Positions 9,256 through 18,842 of a DNA stretch of 64,000 nucleotides are shown here, one piece after another (within the stretch, counting starts at the first letter, position 1; every line of letters begins with the position of its first letter). The notes under the pieces are model-generated. The model was not told where the DNA came from. It searched no databases and was given only the letters and a program-made list of their open reading frames with translations. The DNA is from Anaerolineae bacterium (lineage in GTDB: Bacteria; Chloroflexota; Anaerolineae; Aggregatilineales; UBA3940). The position numbers were made by a program, and so were the translations under genes. Location of the stretch: assembly GCA_016926255.1 (NCBI GenBank), contig JAFGOY010000018.1:1-64000 (forward strand), given 5' to 3'.

Positions 9256-9272
9256 AGAAAGGTAATCAAAAA

Positions 9273-10181
9273 ATGACCTACTCAATCGCAGCCCGTGATC
9301 CGAACACCGGCGAGATGGGCGTCGCCGTGCAGTCGCACTGGTTTTCGGTGGGGACTGCCGTCAGTTGGGCCGAAGCAGGGGTCGGGGCGGTTGCAACTCA
9401 ATCGCTGGTCGAAGTCTCCTTCGGCCCGCGCGGGCTGGCGCTGCTCAGGCAGGGACTGTCGGCGCGAGAGGCGGTCGAAAAGCTGGTCGACTCCGACGAG
9501 GGGCAGGACGTGCGGCAGCTTGCCATCGTCGACGCGAAGGGCCGCGCCGCTGCCCACACCGGTGATCGCTGTATCCCGGAGGCCGGTCATAAGGTCGGCG
9601 AGGGATTCTCGGTGCAGGCCAACATGATGCTCAACGATACCGTCTGGGGAGCGATGTTCGAAGCGTTCCAATCGAGCGCCGATCAGCCATTGGCCGAGCG
9701 GCTGATCATCGCCCTCGAAGCAGCCCAGGCGGAAGGCGGTGACATCCGGGGCAAACAGTCGGCAGCAGTGCTGGTCGTGCGGGGCGAATCGACGGGCAAG
9801 GTCTGGGAGGATCGGCTGATCGATCTGCGGGTGGAGGATCACCCGGAGCCGGTAAAGGAAATCCGGCGCTTATTGACCGTTCATCGCGCCTACGAAGAGA
9901 TGAACAAAGGCGACGAGGCCCTCGAACGCGACGACGTGGTCAATGCGTTGAAGCACTACAGCGCCGCCGAAGCGATGATCCCCGACAATTTAGAGATGAG
10001 ATTCTGGCACGCGGTGTCGCTGGTCAATATCGGGCGGATCGATGAGGCCTACCCGATCTTCCATGCGGTGTTCAAGGAAGATGACAACTGGTACGAGCTG
10101 GCGAAGCGTCTGCCCGACCGGGGCTTCCTGACCTTCAGCCACCCCGACGACTACGTGAAGATATTCGGATTCGGGCCATAG
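9273..10181 (+). CDS. DUF1028 protein with helical C-terminal domain
   Basis: The N-terminal 215 residues fit DUF1028: MTYSIAARDPNTGEMGVAVQ, then WAEAGVGAVATQS, GFSVQANMM and GKQSAAVLVV. This family has the fold of N-terminal nucleophile hydrolases, but its activity is unproven. Residues about 205-300 form TPR-like helices (HRAYEEMNKGDEAL, YSAAEAMIPDN, AVSLVNIGRIDEAYPIF), a tail present in only some members. No signal peptide. Length 302 aa. Confidence 0.88.
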   Translation: MTYSIAARDPNTGEMGVAVQSHWFSVGTAVSWAEAGVGAVATQSLVEVSFGPRGLALLRQGLSAREAVEKLVDSDEGQDVRQLAIVDAKGRAAAHTGDRCIPEAGHKVGEGFSVQANMMLNDTVWGAMFEAFQSSADQPLAERLIIALEAAQAEGGDIRGKQSAAVLVVRGESTGKVWEDRLIDLRVEDHPEPVKEIRRLLTVHRAYEEMNKGDEALERDDVVNALKHYSAAEAMIPDNLEMRFWHAVSLVNIGRIDEAYPIFHAVFKEDDNWYELAKRLPDRGFLTFSHPDDYVKIFGFGP

Positions 10182-10205
10182 ATTATCCGCCTGCGACTGA
10201 ACGTT

Positions 10206-10250
10206 CAGGGCGTATCCAGCGGGCAGGGACAAGCCCTGCCCCTGCCGGCG
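10206..10250. repeat. GC-rich stem-loop repeat
   Basis: GGCAGGG-ACAAG-CCCTGCC (10222-10240) forms a 7-bp stem. A sister copy with the form GGCGGGG-CTTGT-CCCCGCC is at 47726-47754. No T-run follows, so it is a repeat and not a terminator. Confidence 0.55.
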
Positions 10251-10397
10251 TATCGAAGAATGGTTTCGCCGGGTTGAAATCCACGCGTGAAAAATCGGGC
10301 AGAATGCCACCACCGGTATATATTCTGTTCCGAACCGATGTGTACGGGTACAATACCTCGTATCCAGATTCCCAACATTCGCCAGAGGGTATTATCC

Positions 10398-12878
10398 GTG
10401 TGGTATTTCACACCAGCATCGATCAGCTACATCGCCCAGTTCATCCTTGCGCTGACCATCGCCACCTACCTGGCCTATCCGATCAAGCAGCAGAAGAAAC
10501 AGGGGGCTGGAAACCTTTCCTCCCGGCTCCTGAGCGCTTTCTTCTTCTCGCTGGTTGCCTTTTCGGCAATGCTCTTCCTCAACGTGACTTTGTCCCCACG
10601 GCTGCGGCTGTATGCGCTTTACCTGGAAACACCCGTCATTGCGCTCAGCTTTCTGCTCCTGCTGCAATTTGCCTATCGTTTCCCGTCGCTCAAACCCCGG
10701 CAGGTCTGGGAAGCCTGGATCATGTTCGGGTTGACGGCGGCCTATTTCCTGTTCGAGGCGGGCTTTGCTATCTACCGCTTCTGGCTGCTCGCCCATCAGC
10801 ACATCGACTGGCGTCCTGAGTTTGCTGACGTACCGATGGTGATCTTCACCATCTGGCTGATGGTCGTGCTGACCCGGCAGGGCATACAATCCTCGAATGA
10901 GATCACCCCGCAGGTCTGGTGGAGAGCTTTGCTCAAGCCGGTGGGCGTCCCCGCCCGGACAACGCGGGCGTTTACCATCATCTTCAGCAGTTTTCTGCTG
11001 CTGAGCGCGATGGAGTTTGCCCGCGCCTACAAAATCGTGCCGGGCGAGATACGGGAACTGATCTTCTCGATAGGGCTGCTGCTGGCCCTGTTCGCTTTTG
11101 CGCTGGTCTATATCAACGCAGTCCCCGAAACGACCTCCTTCATGACCAAGCTGGTCGGCATTTCGCTGGTAACGATCCTGGTCATCATCGGCGCGCTCGG
11201 CTGGTTGATCTTCCCCGCCGTTCTGGACTCAGTTGCCGCCGACAACCTGCTGCCCGATCAGGAGACGCTGCGCTTTTCCCCGAACGCCGCAGGCGGATAT
11301 GATATCGCCACAGACGATTTTACCTATCAGGAAGACCTGGGATCGCGTCTTGATTTTCCGGAGGCCGAGCAGCCGGTCAGAGTCGATCTGGATTTCTCGT
11401 TTCCATTCTACGGGAATCGTTACGATCATGTTTATGTCCTCAAAGATGGTACCATCAGTCTGGGGGAGCCGCTGGCCTGGAAAGACGTGCTGACCATCTA
11501 CGGGCCGTCGCCAGCGATCTTTGCCTTCTTTTCCAATTTCCCGCTGGGGGCCTCTGACGACGGCGTTTTTGTTTCGAATGAACCGGACACGCTGGTTTTC
11601 ACCTGGAACCAGATGCGCAGCCGATCAGACGGTCATCTCACCGTTCAGGTGAAGCTGTACCCGGATGGCGTTTTCGATATCACCTACGTCGATACCGACC
11701 TCCGGGCGGCTGATATCTACAGCAGTTCCGACATGAGCGGGGTTGTAGGCGTGATGCCGGGTGGATCGCGTTCGGATATCGACCATATCTCCTTGGCTGC
11801 CTCTCTCCCCTACAGCGGAAGTAAAGACACGGCAGTCGTCGACAATCTCTTCCTGCGGGTGCGGAGCGAGATTCACCGGGTCTATCTGCCGCTTGCCGGG
11901 CTGATCGTCCTGAGCAGCCTGCTGGTCATTGTCGGGTTCCCGGCCTTTTTCCGCGACACGCTGATCAACCCCCTGAATACCCTGCTCGACGGCGTCCGTC
12001 GGGTGAACAACGGCGATCTGGAATTGACGATGCCGGTGAAGCACCGCGACGAGATCGGCTTTCTGACCACCTCCTTCAATGACATGATGGTCGAACTGCG
12101 CACGCTGGTCACCGACCTGGAGCAGCGGGTCGTCGAGCGCACACAGCAGTTGGAACTGCAAACCATCGACCTGGCCCGGCAGATCGAAGAGCGCAACCAA
12201 CTGATCTCCGAACTGGACGCATTCGCCCATACCGTCGCCCATGACCTTAAAAATCCCCTGGCGAACGTCTTCGGGTTCAGCGAACTGGCGTTGGCATATT
12301 ACCGGGATGGCGACATCGACGAAGTTCACATGTGCCTGGAGAATATCGCACGGTATTCCGTCAAGATGACCGACATCATCGAATCACTGCTGATGCTGGC
12401 GACCCTGCGGAAAGAGGACGCCATCGAAACGACCCCTGTGGATATGACCGGGGTCGTGGATGAAGTCCTGCTGCGATTGGAAACCATGATCGAACAGTCC
12501 GGGGCCGAGCTTGTACTCCCTGAGAAATGGCCCCCTGCGATCGGGCATCACCTGTGGATTGAAGAAGTCTGGGCCAACTACATCAGCAACGCCATCAAGT
12601 ATGGCGGGCAGCCGCCGCGCATCGAACTGGGGGCCGATCAGCCGGTGAGGGGCTTGGTGCGCTTCTGGATTAGAGACAATGGTGACGGGCTGTCGGTGGA
12701 GCAGCAGGAATTGGTATTCACGCCCTTCACCCGGCTGCACAAGCTGAAAGCCGAGGGACATGGATTGGGCCTTTCCATCGTCCAGCGGATCGTCGAGAAG
12801 CTGGGCGGCAGTGTCGGCGTGGAGAGCCAACCGGGATCGGGCAGCACTTTCACCTTCACCCTGCCCGCCGATGGCTGA
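10398..12878 (+). CDS. Membrane histidine kinase with nidogen-like extracytoplasmic domain
   Basis: Domain order: six or seven hydrophobic helices (residues about 5-275), an extracytoplasmic domain (about 300-480), one more helix (about 495-520), HAMP linker (RDTLINPLNTLLDGVRRVNN region), coiled coil, HisKA with AHTVAHDLKNPLANVFGF (His of the H-box), and HATPase with N-box NYISNAIKYGG and G-boxes RDNGDG and GHGLGLSIV. The outer domain contains FSFPFYGNRYDHVYVLKDG then FAFFSNF, the pattern of nidogen (NIDO) domains. A GTG at 10398 with GAGGGT about nine bases upstream gives a start right before helix 1; the frame also opens at GTG 10287. No response regulator lies next to it. Product 826 aa. 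Confidence 0.85.
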   Translation: MWYFTPASISYIAQFILALTIATYLAYPIKQQKKQGAGNLSSRLLSAFFFSLVAFSAMLFLNVTLSPRLRLYALYLETPVIALSFLLLLQFAYRFPSLKPRQVWEAWIMFGLTAAYFLFEAGFAIYRFWLLAHQHIDWRPEFADVPMVIFTIWLMVVLTRQGIQSSNEITPQVWWRALLKPVGVPARTTRAFTIIFSSFLLLSAMEFARAYKIVPGEIRELIFSIGLLLALFAFALVYINAVPETTSFMTKLVGISLVTILVIIGALGWLIFPAVLDSVAADNLLPDQETLRFSPNAAGGYDIATDDFTYQEDLGSRLDFPEAEQPVRVDLDFSFPFYGNRYDHVYVLKDGTISLGEPLAWKDVLTIYGPSPAIFAFFSNFPLGASDDGVFVSNEPDTLVFTWNQMRSRSDGHLTVQVKLYPDGVFDITYVDTDLRAADIYSSSDMSGVVGVMPGGSRSDIDHISLAASLPYSGSKDTAVVDNLFLRVRSEIHRVYLPLAGLIVLSSLLVIVGFPAFFRDTLINPLNTLLDGVRRVNNGDLELTMPVKHRDEIGFLTTSFNDMMVELRTLVTDLEQRVVERTQQLELQTIDLARQIEERNQLISELDAFAHTVAHDLKNPLANVFGFSELALAYYRDGDIDEVHMCLENIARYSVKMTDIIESLLMLATLRKEDAIETTPVDMTGVVDEVLLRLETMIEQSGAELVLPEKWPPAIGHHLWIEEVWANYISNAIKYGGQPPRIELGADQPVRGLVRFWIRDNGDGLSVEQQELVFTPFTRLHKLKAEGHGLGLSIVQRIVEKLGGSVGVESQPGSGSTFTFTLPADG

Positions 12879-13016
12879 TCACCCCCGCGCAGACTCCAAC
12901 CGTGCGCCACAATTCGATCCGCTGGTAGGGGTGGGGTTGCCCCCGTTTGCCCCTTTTTTTCGCTTCGCCATACAATAGAGTCCGTGATCATTGTCCACAC
13001 CTGGGGAGCTGAAAAA

Positions 13017-15161
13017 ATGACCCGCTATACGCGTCGATTGTTCGCCTTTTTGCTGGCGTCGATTTTACTCGCCATACCCCTGCTAACCGCCGCCGCACAG
13101 GACGCCCTGACCGTGATCGTCAACGACGTGATCGCTGAACCTGTGCCCGGCGAATCGGCCTACATGGTCACCGCCTATGTCACGGTCAGCGATTTGTCGG
13201 GCCAGCCGGTTGCCGGTCTCGACGCAGGGGCGTTTTCCGCCTCGCAGGATGGCAAGCCGGTCGATCTCCGCTCCGTGCAGCCGGTCGAGCGCCCGGCGTC
13301 GATTGTGCTCGTGATCGACACCTCGAACAGCATGTGGTATTACGGCAAGATGGACGCGGTCAAAGTGGCCGCCGCCAGCTTCATCGACGGCCTCGATCCC
13401 GCCGACCAACTCGCCCTGATTACCTTCAACGAGACGGTGACCATCGCCCAGAATCTCTCCGAGGATCACCAGGCATCGGCCACGATCATCGGCCTGATCG
13501 ACGCGGTTCCGGGGATGGGCACCTGTCTCTACGATGCCGCCCACACGGCAATATCGGCAGCGGCGACAGCCCCATCCGGCCAGCGGGCGATCATCCTGCT
13601 CACGGATGGCGTCGACGAATTAGCCGACCAGAGCGGGCCGTGCAGCGAGCATACCTCGGCGGACGTGATCGCTCAGGCAAACGACCCGACAACCCGTGTG
13701 CCGATCTACACGCTCGGAATCGGCGAAACAGTCGACCGCACCGACCTGGCAAAGCTGGCCGAAGAAACCGGCGGTGATGCGCTGCTCGCGCCGACCGCCT
13801 CGGACGTCAGTGGGCTGTTCGACGTGATCGCCGGGCAGTTGAAAAATCAATACGAGCTGACCTACAAAATCGCTACCACCGGCGGCGCGCACAACCTGAC
13901 GGTCACCGTCGAGGATGCAGCAGTCGGCTCGCGCGAATTCGCCGCGCCCGATCCGCTCCCGGTGATGACCCTCAGCGGCCTTGACGACGGCGCGATCCTC
14001 GACGGCAATGCGTCCATTCGGGCGACGCTCAACACCCGCGCGGAAATCGCCGGGGTGCGCTTCGAACTCGACGGCGATCTGCTGGCCGAGGATATCGAGG
14101 TGCCTTACGAGGTCACGCTGATGGACTCCGGTATCGACCCCGGTCGGCACGAACTGCTGGTCACGATGACCCTCGCCGACGGAACAGTGCTGTCAGATGA
14201 TCTGATCTTCTCGATCATGGAACCGGAAGCCGCCCCGACTGCCGCGCCGGTCGAAATTGAGGAACCGGCGGCGGAACCCGCTGAAGAACCCGCCCGGCCC
14301 GATATGATCGGCGGGGTGCCGGTCTGGGCCATCGTTCTGGGCGGATCGGTGCTGCTGCTGGGCGTGGTGATCGCGGGGATTGCGGCGCTGGCCCGCAGGC
14401 AGAAAACCGTCACGCTGATCCCGCCCGGTATCGGGTTTTCGCCGGGGGCCTTCGGTAAGCTGACGGTTGTCGAGAGCCTGACATTGCAGCCCGGCTGCAC
14501 CTTCGAATTGATCGGCGAGACGGTGCAGGTAGGCCGCGACCTGGACAACGATGTCATCATTCAGGATCAGCCGATCTCGCGGCACCACGCGCAGATTCGA
14601 TTAGAGCGCGGCGCGTATCGCGTTTTCGATCTCGGCAGCACGTATGGAACTTTCGTCAGCGATCAGAAGGTCGGGGAGGACGGCCTGCCGATTCAGGATG
14701 GCGATACGATTCGCTTCGGCACGCGGACGATCACGACCTACGCGGCGGCGTTCGCAGCGGCTCCTGCCGGGGCCGGTGACCTGACGCTCGACATCGGCGC
14801 GGAGACGGTCGCTGCCCGCCCGGACGAGGACGCGACGGGCACGCTCCCGCCCTACCCCGACGAAGAGACGGCGCCCCTGGAGGAATACGATCGGGAAACG
14901 GATATGGGCTACACGATGCCGATGGATCACGACGCGGAAGATGACGAAGGCGGCACCCAGCCGATTGATTCAAGTCACCGGGAAGACACGCGGTCGGGTG
15001 ATGAACGGGAGGATGATGGATTCACCATGCCGATCGACAACCCCGACGAGACCGGCACCCGATCCATCGATCCGAGTCATGGAGAGGAGACTCGATCAGG
15101 CAGCGAGCGCGAGGATGACGGGTTTACCATGCCGATGGACACTCCGTCGGGGGATGATTAA
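13017..15161 (+). CDS. Membrane-anchored VWA-FHA protein with repetitive acidic tail
   Basis: Signal peptide (residues 1-28, cut near TAAAQD), then a von Willebrand A domain with an intact metal site: DTSNS (101-105), a Thr in GMGTC, and TDGVDE (196-201). An Ig-like domain follows (about 315-400), then a Pro/Glu linker, a helix (about 435-459) and a cytoplasmic FHA domain with GRDLDNDV (507-514), SRHH (521-524) and GSTYGT (540-545). FHA domains bind phosphothreonine. The last 90 residues repeat a unit with 'FTMP(M/I)D' and 'EREDDG'. The ATG at 13017 follows GGGGAG; the upstream 11 codons are dismissed. It could link an outer ligand to intracellular Ser/Thr phosphorylation. Confidence 0.85.
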   Translation: MTRYTRRLFAFLLASILLAIPLLTAAAQDALTVIVNDVIAEPVPGESAYMVTAYVTVSDLSGQPVAGLDAGAFSASQDGKPVDLRSVQPVERPASIVLVIDTSNSMWYYGKMDAVKVAAASFIDGLDPADQLALITFNETVTIAQNLSEDHQASATIIGLIDAVPGMGTCLYDAAHTAISAAATAPSGQRAIILLTDGVDELADQSGPCSEHTSADVIAQANDPTTRVPIYTLGIGETVDRTDLAKLAEETGGDALLAPTASDVSGLFDVIAGQLKNQYELTYKIATTGGAHNLTVTVEDAAVGSREFAAPDPLPVMTLSGLDDGAILDGNASIRATLNTRAEIAGVRFELDGDLLAEDIEVPYEVTLMDSGIDPGRHELLVTMTLADGTVLSDDLIFSIMEPEAAPTAAPVEIEEPAAEPAEEPARPDMIGGVPVWAIVLGGSVLLLGVVIAGIAALARRQKTVTLIPPGIGFSPGAFGKLTVVESLTLQPGCTFELIGETVQVGRDLDNDVIIQDQPISRHHAQIRLERGAYRVFDLGSTYGTFVSDQKVGEDGLPIQDGDTIRFGTRTITTYAAAFAAAPAGAGDLTLDIGAETVAARPDEDATGTLPPYPDEETAPLEEYDRETDMGYTMPMDHDAEDDEGGTQPIDSSHREDTRSGDEREDDGFTMPIDNPDETGTRSIDPSHGEETRSGSEREDDGFTMPMDTPSGDD

Positions 15162-15220
15162 CGGGACATTTTGGCTATCAAAAATATCCACAATCTGGTT
15201 TTGTAACGTGGTTTTTGGGG

Positions 15221-16102
15221 CTAGGTTTCGCGGCCAGATTCTCCGGTTTTGTTACGGCGGCGGAGATAATAGGCGCGATCACGGCATTGGCGGGAGCAAT
15301 ATTTCTGGTAGCGGTAGCTTGTCCGAGCGGGGATGAAGGTTCTGCCGCAGTGCTGACAGGTTATCGGCTTCAACCTTTCGGCCATAAGGCGTTCATGATA
15401 GACGCGATCACGGCACCGGCCTGAACAGTAAACCTGAGTATTCTCTTTGCCACTAACGGGAACAAAGCGTTTACCACAGCAAGGGCATTTCTTCCCCTTC
15501 TTTCTCCAGGCTGCCTGACTGCATTTCTTCGAACAGTATTTGCGCCCGTTTAGATAATCGGGGAAGGGCTTACCACAGTGAGCACAGACTCCGATGCGCC
15601 CACCCACCCGCAGACGAACATAAACGACCCCGTCGATTTCATCCGGGGAAAATCGACGGAAGGCTTCTTCGAGCGACCTCCGGTACCGGGTACGCTCTCT
15701 CTGGCAGCGATCCGAGCAGCAGCCCGGCACCGACGAGATATTGCGATCAACGACAAAGGGCCTGCCGCACCAATCGCAGCGGGGGACAGGGATACCGCGC
15801 GTGAGCCGATACTTGATGCGCCAGCGCAGGCCCGGTGCATCTGCGGTGGGGGTATCGTCGATGGGACCGAACTCGCGTTCCCAGGCGTGAATCTGCTTCT
15901 CGGCTTCACGGTCATCATAGCGATCATAGCGCTGGGTTAGCTGATCGAGGTTGGTGTCGCGGTAGAGCTTCTGGCGGCAGGCGTTCGAGCAGGTGCGGCG
16001 GGGTCGGCCCGTTTTGGGCTGGGTGATGGGCGAGTGGCACACCGCGCAGTGATGCGCGAAATAATCGTGGTATTCCTCTGGAATGAAAACATCTCCGGTC
16101 AT
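15221..16102 (-). CDS. Protein with five treble-clef/zinc-ribbon modules
   Basis: I do not recognise the whole protein (293 aa). It contains five C-x2-C...C-x3-C modules: C19/C22/C38/C42, C109/C112/C129/C133, C173/C176/C190/C194, C206/C209/C226/C230 and C249/C252/C269/C273. The last three follow a 'C.(H/C)CG..F......YCS..CR' consensus typical of MYM/FCS-like treble-clef fingers. All twenty cysteines are in place, so five zinc ions are expected. It is rich in Arg and Lys, so nucleic-acid binding is likely but unproven. It is encoded opposite to its neighbours and alone. Confidence 0.75.
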   Translation of the reverse strand: MTGDVFIPEEYHDYFAHHCAVCHSPITQPKTGRPRRTCSNACRQKLYRDTNLDQLTQRYDRYDDREAEKQIHAWEREFGPIDDTPTADAPGLRWRIKYRLTRGIPVPRCDWCGRPFVVDRNISSVPGCCSDRCQRERTRYRRSLEEAFRRFSPDEIDGVVYVRLRVGGRIGVCAHCGKPFPDYLNGRKYCSKKCSQAAWRKKGKKCPCCGKRFVPVSGKENTQVYCSGRCRDRVYHERLMAERLKPITCQHCGRTFIPARTSYRYQKYCSRQCRDRAYYLRRRNKTGESGRET

Positions 16103-16149
16103 CGGTCAATGCTCCCAGAGATATTATACGAACATTTGTGCTAAAAGTC

Positions 16150-16325
16150 AAGGGGGAGGAATGGGCAACCCCCTCCCCGGCCCTCCCCCTACCAGGGAGA
16201 GGGAGCAGGTTCGCGTCCAGTCGTTCGAAATTACAAGAGCCAGTTCAATAAACCATGCCAACCCACCTGCCCCCTTGGGGGAAGTGGCGGGGCGCAGCCC
16301 CGGCGAAGGGGGTGAGCCAATGCCC
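16150..16325. repeat. Two palindromic repeats upstream of the Roco gene
   Basis: The first (about 16155-16205) is a CCTCCCC / GGGAGAGGG repeat of the 46-bp type. The second (about 16262-16318), with CCTGCCCCCTTGGGGGAAG and GGGGCGCAGCCCC, matches a repeat at 56395-56540. They fill most of the gap between the zinc-finger and Roco genes. Confidence 0.55.
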
Positions 16326-16396
16326 GCGTTTGTCGATTCCCCGCACCCGACTATAATGCCAATTGTAAAACCACTTGCAACATAGGGAGCAATACC

Positions 16397-18772
16397 ATGG
16401 AACGTGGGGAACTGCTGGCAATCATTGAACGGGCCAAACGCGATAAGGCAACCAGACTGAATTTGGCATTCGAGATCATCTCTGAACTGCCGCCAGAGAT
16501 CGGGCAGTTGACCAACCTGCGCGATCTTAATCTTTCCGACAATCAGTTGAGCACGCTGCCGGATGAGTTCGTACAGTTGACCAACCTGACACGGCTTGAT
16601 CTTAACAACAACGAGTTGCACATGCTGCCGGAGGGGCTGGGACAGTTGTCCAGCCTGTCCACACTTTCCCTTCACAACAACCAGTTGCGCACGCTACCGG
16701 ATTCGTTGGGACAGCTGTCCCTACTAACCAAGCTTTATCTCCACTATAACCAATTGAGTGTGCTGCCAGAATCGATGGGGGAGTTATCCAACCTGACCAA
16801 TCTTGATCTTTCCTATAACCATTTGAGTACACTACCGGAATCGTTGGGGCAGTTATCCAACCTGAAGGTACTAAATCTTGGAGACAATCGGTTGAGTGCG
16901 CTACCGGAATCGTTGGGACAGTTGTCCAACCTAACATTGCTTAATCTTGGCTCAAACGAGTTGAGCACGCTGCCGGAGTCACTGGGACAGCTGTCCAGCC
17001 TGTTCGGACTTTATCTTGAAGGAAATAGGTTGAGCATGCTGCCGGATTCGTTGGGACAGCTGTCTCTACTAACTAGGCTTTATCTCCACAACAACCAATT
17101 GAGTGTGCTGCCAGAATCGATGGGGGAGTTATCCAACTTGGAGATGCTTTCTCTCCAGGACAACTCCAAACTACCCATCCCACCAGAGATTCTAAGGAAA
17201 TATGAAGATCCGTCTACAATTCTTACCTATTATACTGAGAATGTACTCGCCCAAGACAGACGCCCGTTGAACGAGGTAAAGATGTTGCTAGTCGGCCAGG
17301 GCGGTGTCGGGAAAACCTCATTGGTCCGGCGGTTGGTGGATGATGAGTTCGACTTAGATGAGCCGATGACCCACAAAATCAACATTAAAACTTGGACACG
17401 TGAGATCAACAGTAACGAAGTTCGAATAAATGTCTGGGACTTTGGCGGGCAGCAGATCATGCACGCCACTCACCAGTTCTTCCTGAGCAAGCGCAGTCTC
17501 TATCTGGTTGTGTTAGATGCTCGAGAGGAACAGTATCGCGACCTCATTTACTGGCTGGGGATGGTCAGCAATGTCGGTGCTGATTCGCCAGTTATCGTTG
17601 TGGCCAACAAAATCGACAAAAACCCACGCTTCGAGCTCGACATGGTATCACTGTGCCAGAGATATCCAAATGTGGTGGGTTATGTCGAGACTTCCTGCGC
17701 CGATGGGCAGGGTCTCGAAGAGTTAGCGAATTTGATCGATGTGCAAATCGGGGAGATGGAAAACGTCAGCACGCTGCTCTCAAATCGCTGGTTTGCTGTC
17801 AAAGAAAAGCTGGAACACGAGAATAAGTCTTTCATCCCTTATGCCACTTATCAGCAGTATTGCAATGAGGCCGAGATCAGCAGGGATGTGAGCCAGACAA
17901 CGCTGATTGGTCTACTCCACGACCTGGGCATTGCGCTCAACTTCCACGAGAAGGGGCGCGAACTGATGGACACTTTCGTCCTTGATCCAGAATGGATCAC
18001 CCAGGGGATTTACACGATCATCACGGCGCAAGAGTTGAAGGGCAGCGGTATTCTCGATCTCGATATGCTTGATATTCTGCTTGACTCTACTAAATATCCC
18101 CCATACATACATGGCTTTATTATCCGGGTAATGTGCGCTTTCGAGTTGTGTTTTCCCTTCGATAGCCAACATCGCTATCTGATTCCCACACAGCTTCCTG
18201 AAAACCGACCCGATCTGCCCGCCGGGTTGCTGGACGAGGGATTGCAATTTGAAATCCATTATCGGGCACTGATGACCAGCATTCTCTCACGGCTTATGGT
18301 ACGTATGCACCACTGCATCGTTGAGGAATTGTACTGGCGAAATGGGGCAGTTTTCGAGTACGCCGGGAACCGAGCGCTGGTTACCGCCGATCTAGGGGAG
18401 AACATCATAAAAATCTCCGTATCCGGCACACCAAGTACCCGCCGTGATTTGCTATCAGCAATCCGTCTAACTCTCATGTCGATCCATGATGGACTGCCGG
18501 GGGTCGAATTTGACGAGATGGTACCTGTGCCAAAGCATGAGGGATCACTGATCCCTTACCAGGAACTACTGGATTATGAAGAGATGGGCATAGAGAGAAT
18601 CAAAGTGCCGGGTAAAAAGGCAACCGTCTCGGTAATGCAGCTGCTTGACAGCATCGAGACGCCCGAAGCCCGGCAGCATCTCCGGGCAGGCAGCCTTGCT
18701 ACCGACTTCTCGGTAAATCTCGCAGCAAGTGCCGTTTTCGAGATGATACTTCGATTGTTGGGGCTGGGGTAG
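16397..18772 (+). CDS. Roco-family protein (LRR-Roc GTPase-COR)
   Basis: The 791-residue protein has ten 23-residue leucine-rich repeats (about 31-260, 'LPESLGQLSNLxxLxLxxNxLS'), a Roc GTPase (about 293-452) and a COR dimerisation region (about 460-700). GTPase motifs are complete: P-loop GQGGVGKTS (300-308), G3 DFGGQ (348-352), G4 NKID (404-407), G5 TSCADG. Bacterial Roco proteins are GTP-switched homodimers; cellular roles are mostly unknown. No kinase domain follows COR. GGGAG precedes the ATG. LRR units 4-5 are repeated almost base for base as units 9-10, 345 bases downstream, showing a recent internal duplication. Confidence 0.92.
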   Translation: MERGELLAIIERAKRDKATRLNLAFEIISELPPEIGQLTNLRDLNLSDNQLSTLPDEFVQLTNLTRLDLNNNELHMLPEGLGQLSSLSTLSLHNNQLRTLPDSLGQLSLLTKLYLHYNQLSVLPESMGELSNLTNLDLSYNHLSTLPESLGQLSNLKVLNLGDNRLSALPESLGQLSNLTLLNLGSNELSTLPESLGQLSSLFGLYLEGNRLSMLPDSLGQLSLLTRLYLHNNQLSVLPESMGELSNLEMLSLQDNSKLPIPPEILRKYEDPSTILTYYTENVLAQDRRPLNEVKMLLVGQGGVGKTSLVRRLVDDEFDLDEPMTHKINIKTWTREINSNEVRINVWDFGGQQIMHATHQFFLSKRSLYLVVLDAREEQYRDLIYWLGMVSNVGADSPVIVVANKIDKNPRFELDMVSLCQRYPNVVGYVETSCADGQGLEELANLIDVQIGEMENVSTLLSNRWFAVKEKLEHENKSFIPYATYQQYCNEAEISRDVSQTTLIGLLHDLGIALNFHEKGRELMDTFVLDPEWITQGIYTIITAQELKGSGILDLDMLDILLDSTKYPPYIHGFIIRVMCAFELCFPFDSQHRYLIPTQLPENRPDLPAGLLDEGLQFEIHYRALMTSILSRLMVRMHHCIVEELYWRNGAVFEYAGNRALVTADLGENIIKISVSGTPSTRRDLLSAIRLTLMSIHDGLPGVEFDEMVPVPKHEGSLIPYQELLDYEEMGIERIKVPGKKATVSVMQLLDSIETPEARQHLRAGSLATDFSVNLAASAVFEMILRLLGLG

Positions 18773-18786
18773 GGCAGACAAAAGCG

Positions 18787-18805
18787 GGCACAGCGCCGCT
18801 GTGCC
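18787..18805. other. Perfect hairpin between convergent genes
   Basis: GGCACAGC-GCC-GCTGTGCC is an 8-bp stem with a 3-base loop, midway between the convergent Roco and HEAT-FHA stops. There is no T-run, so a Rho-independent terminator is not supported; it may just protect 3' ends. Confidence 0.4.
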
Positions 18806-18842
18806 TGTACAAGATGGCTTCTGAATTGGGGCTGTAGGCCGG

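Noticed and set aside
10222..10240. Stem-loop as a terminator after the DUF1028 gene
   Set aside because: No T-run on either strand, and the same stem-loop type recurs at 47732-47750 as a repeat.
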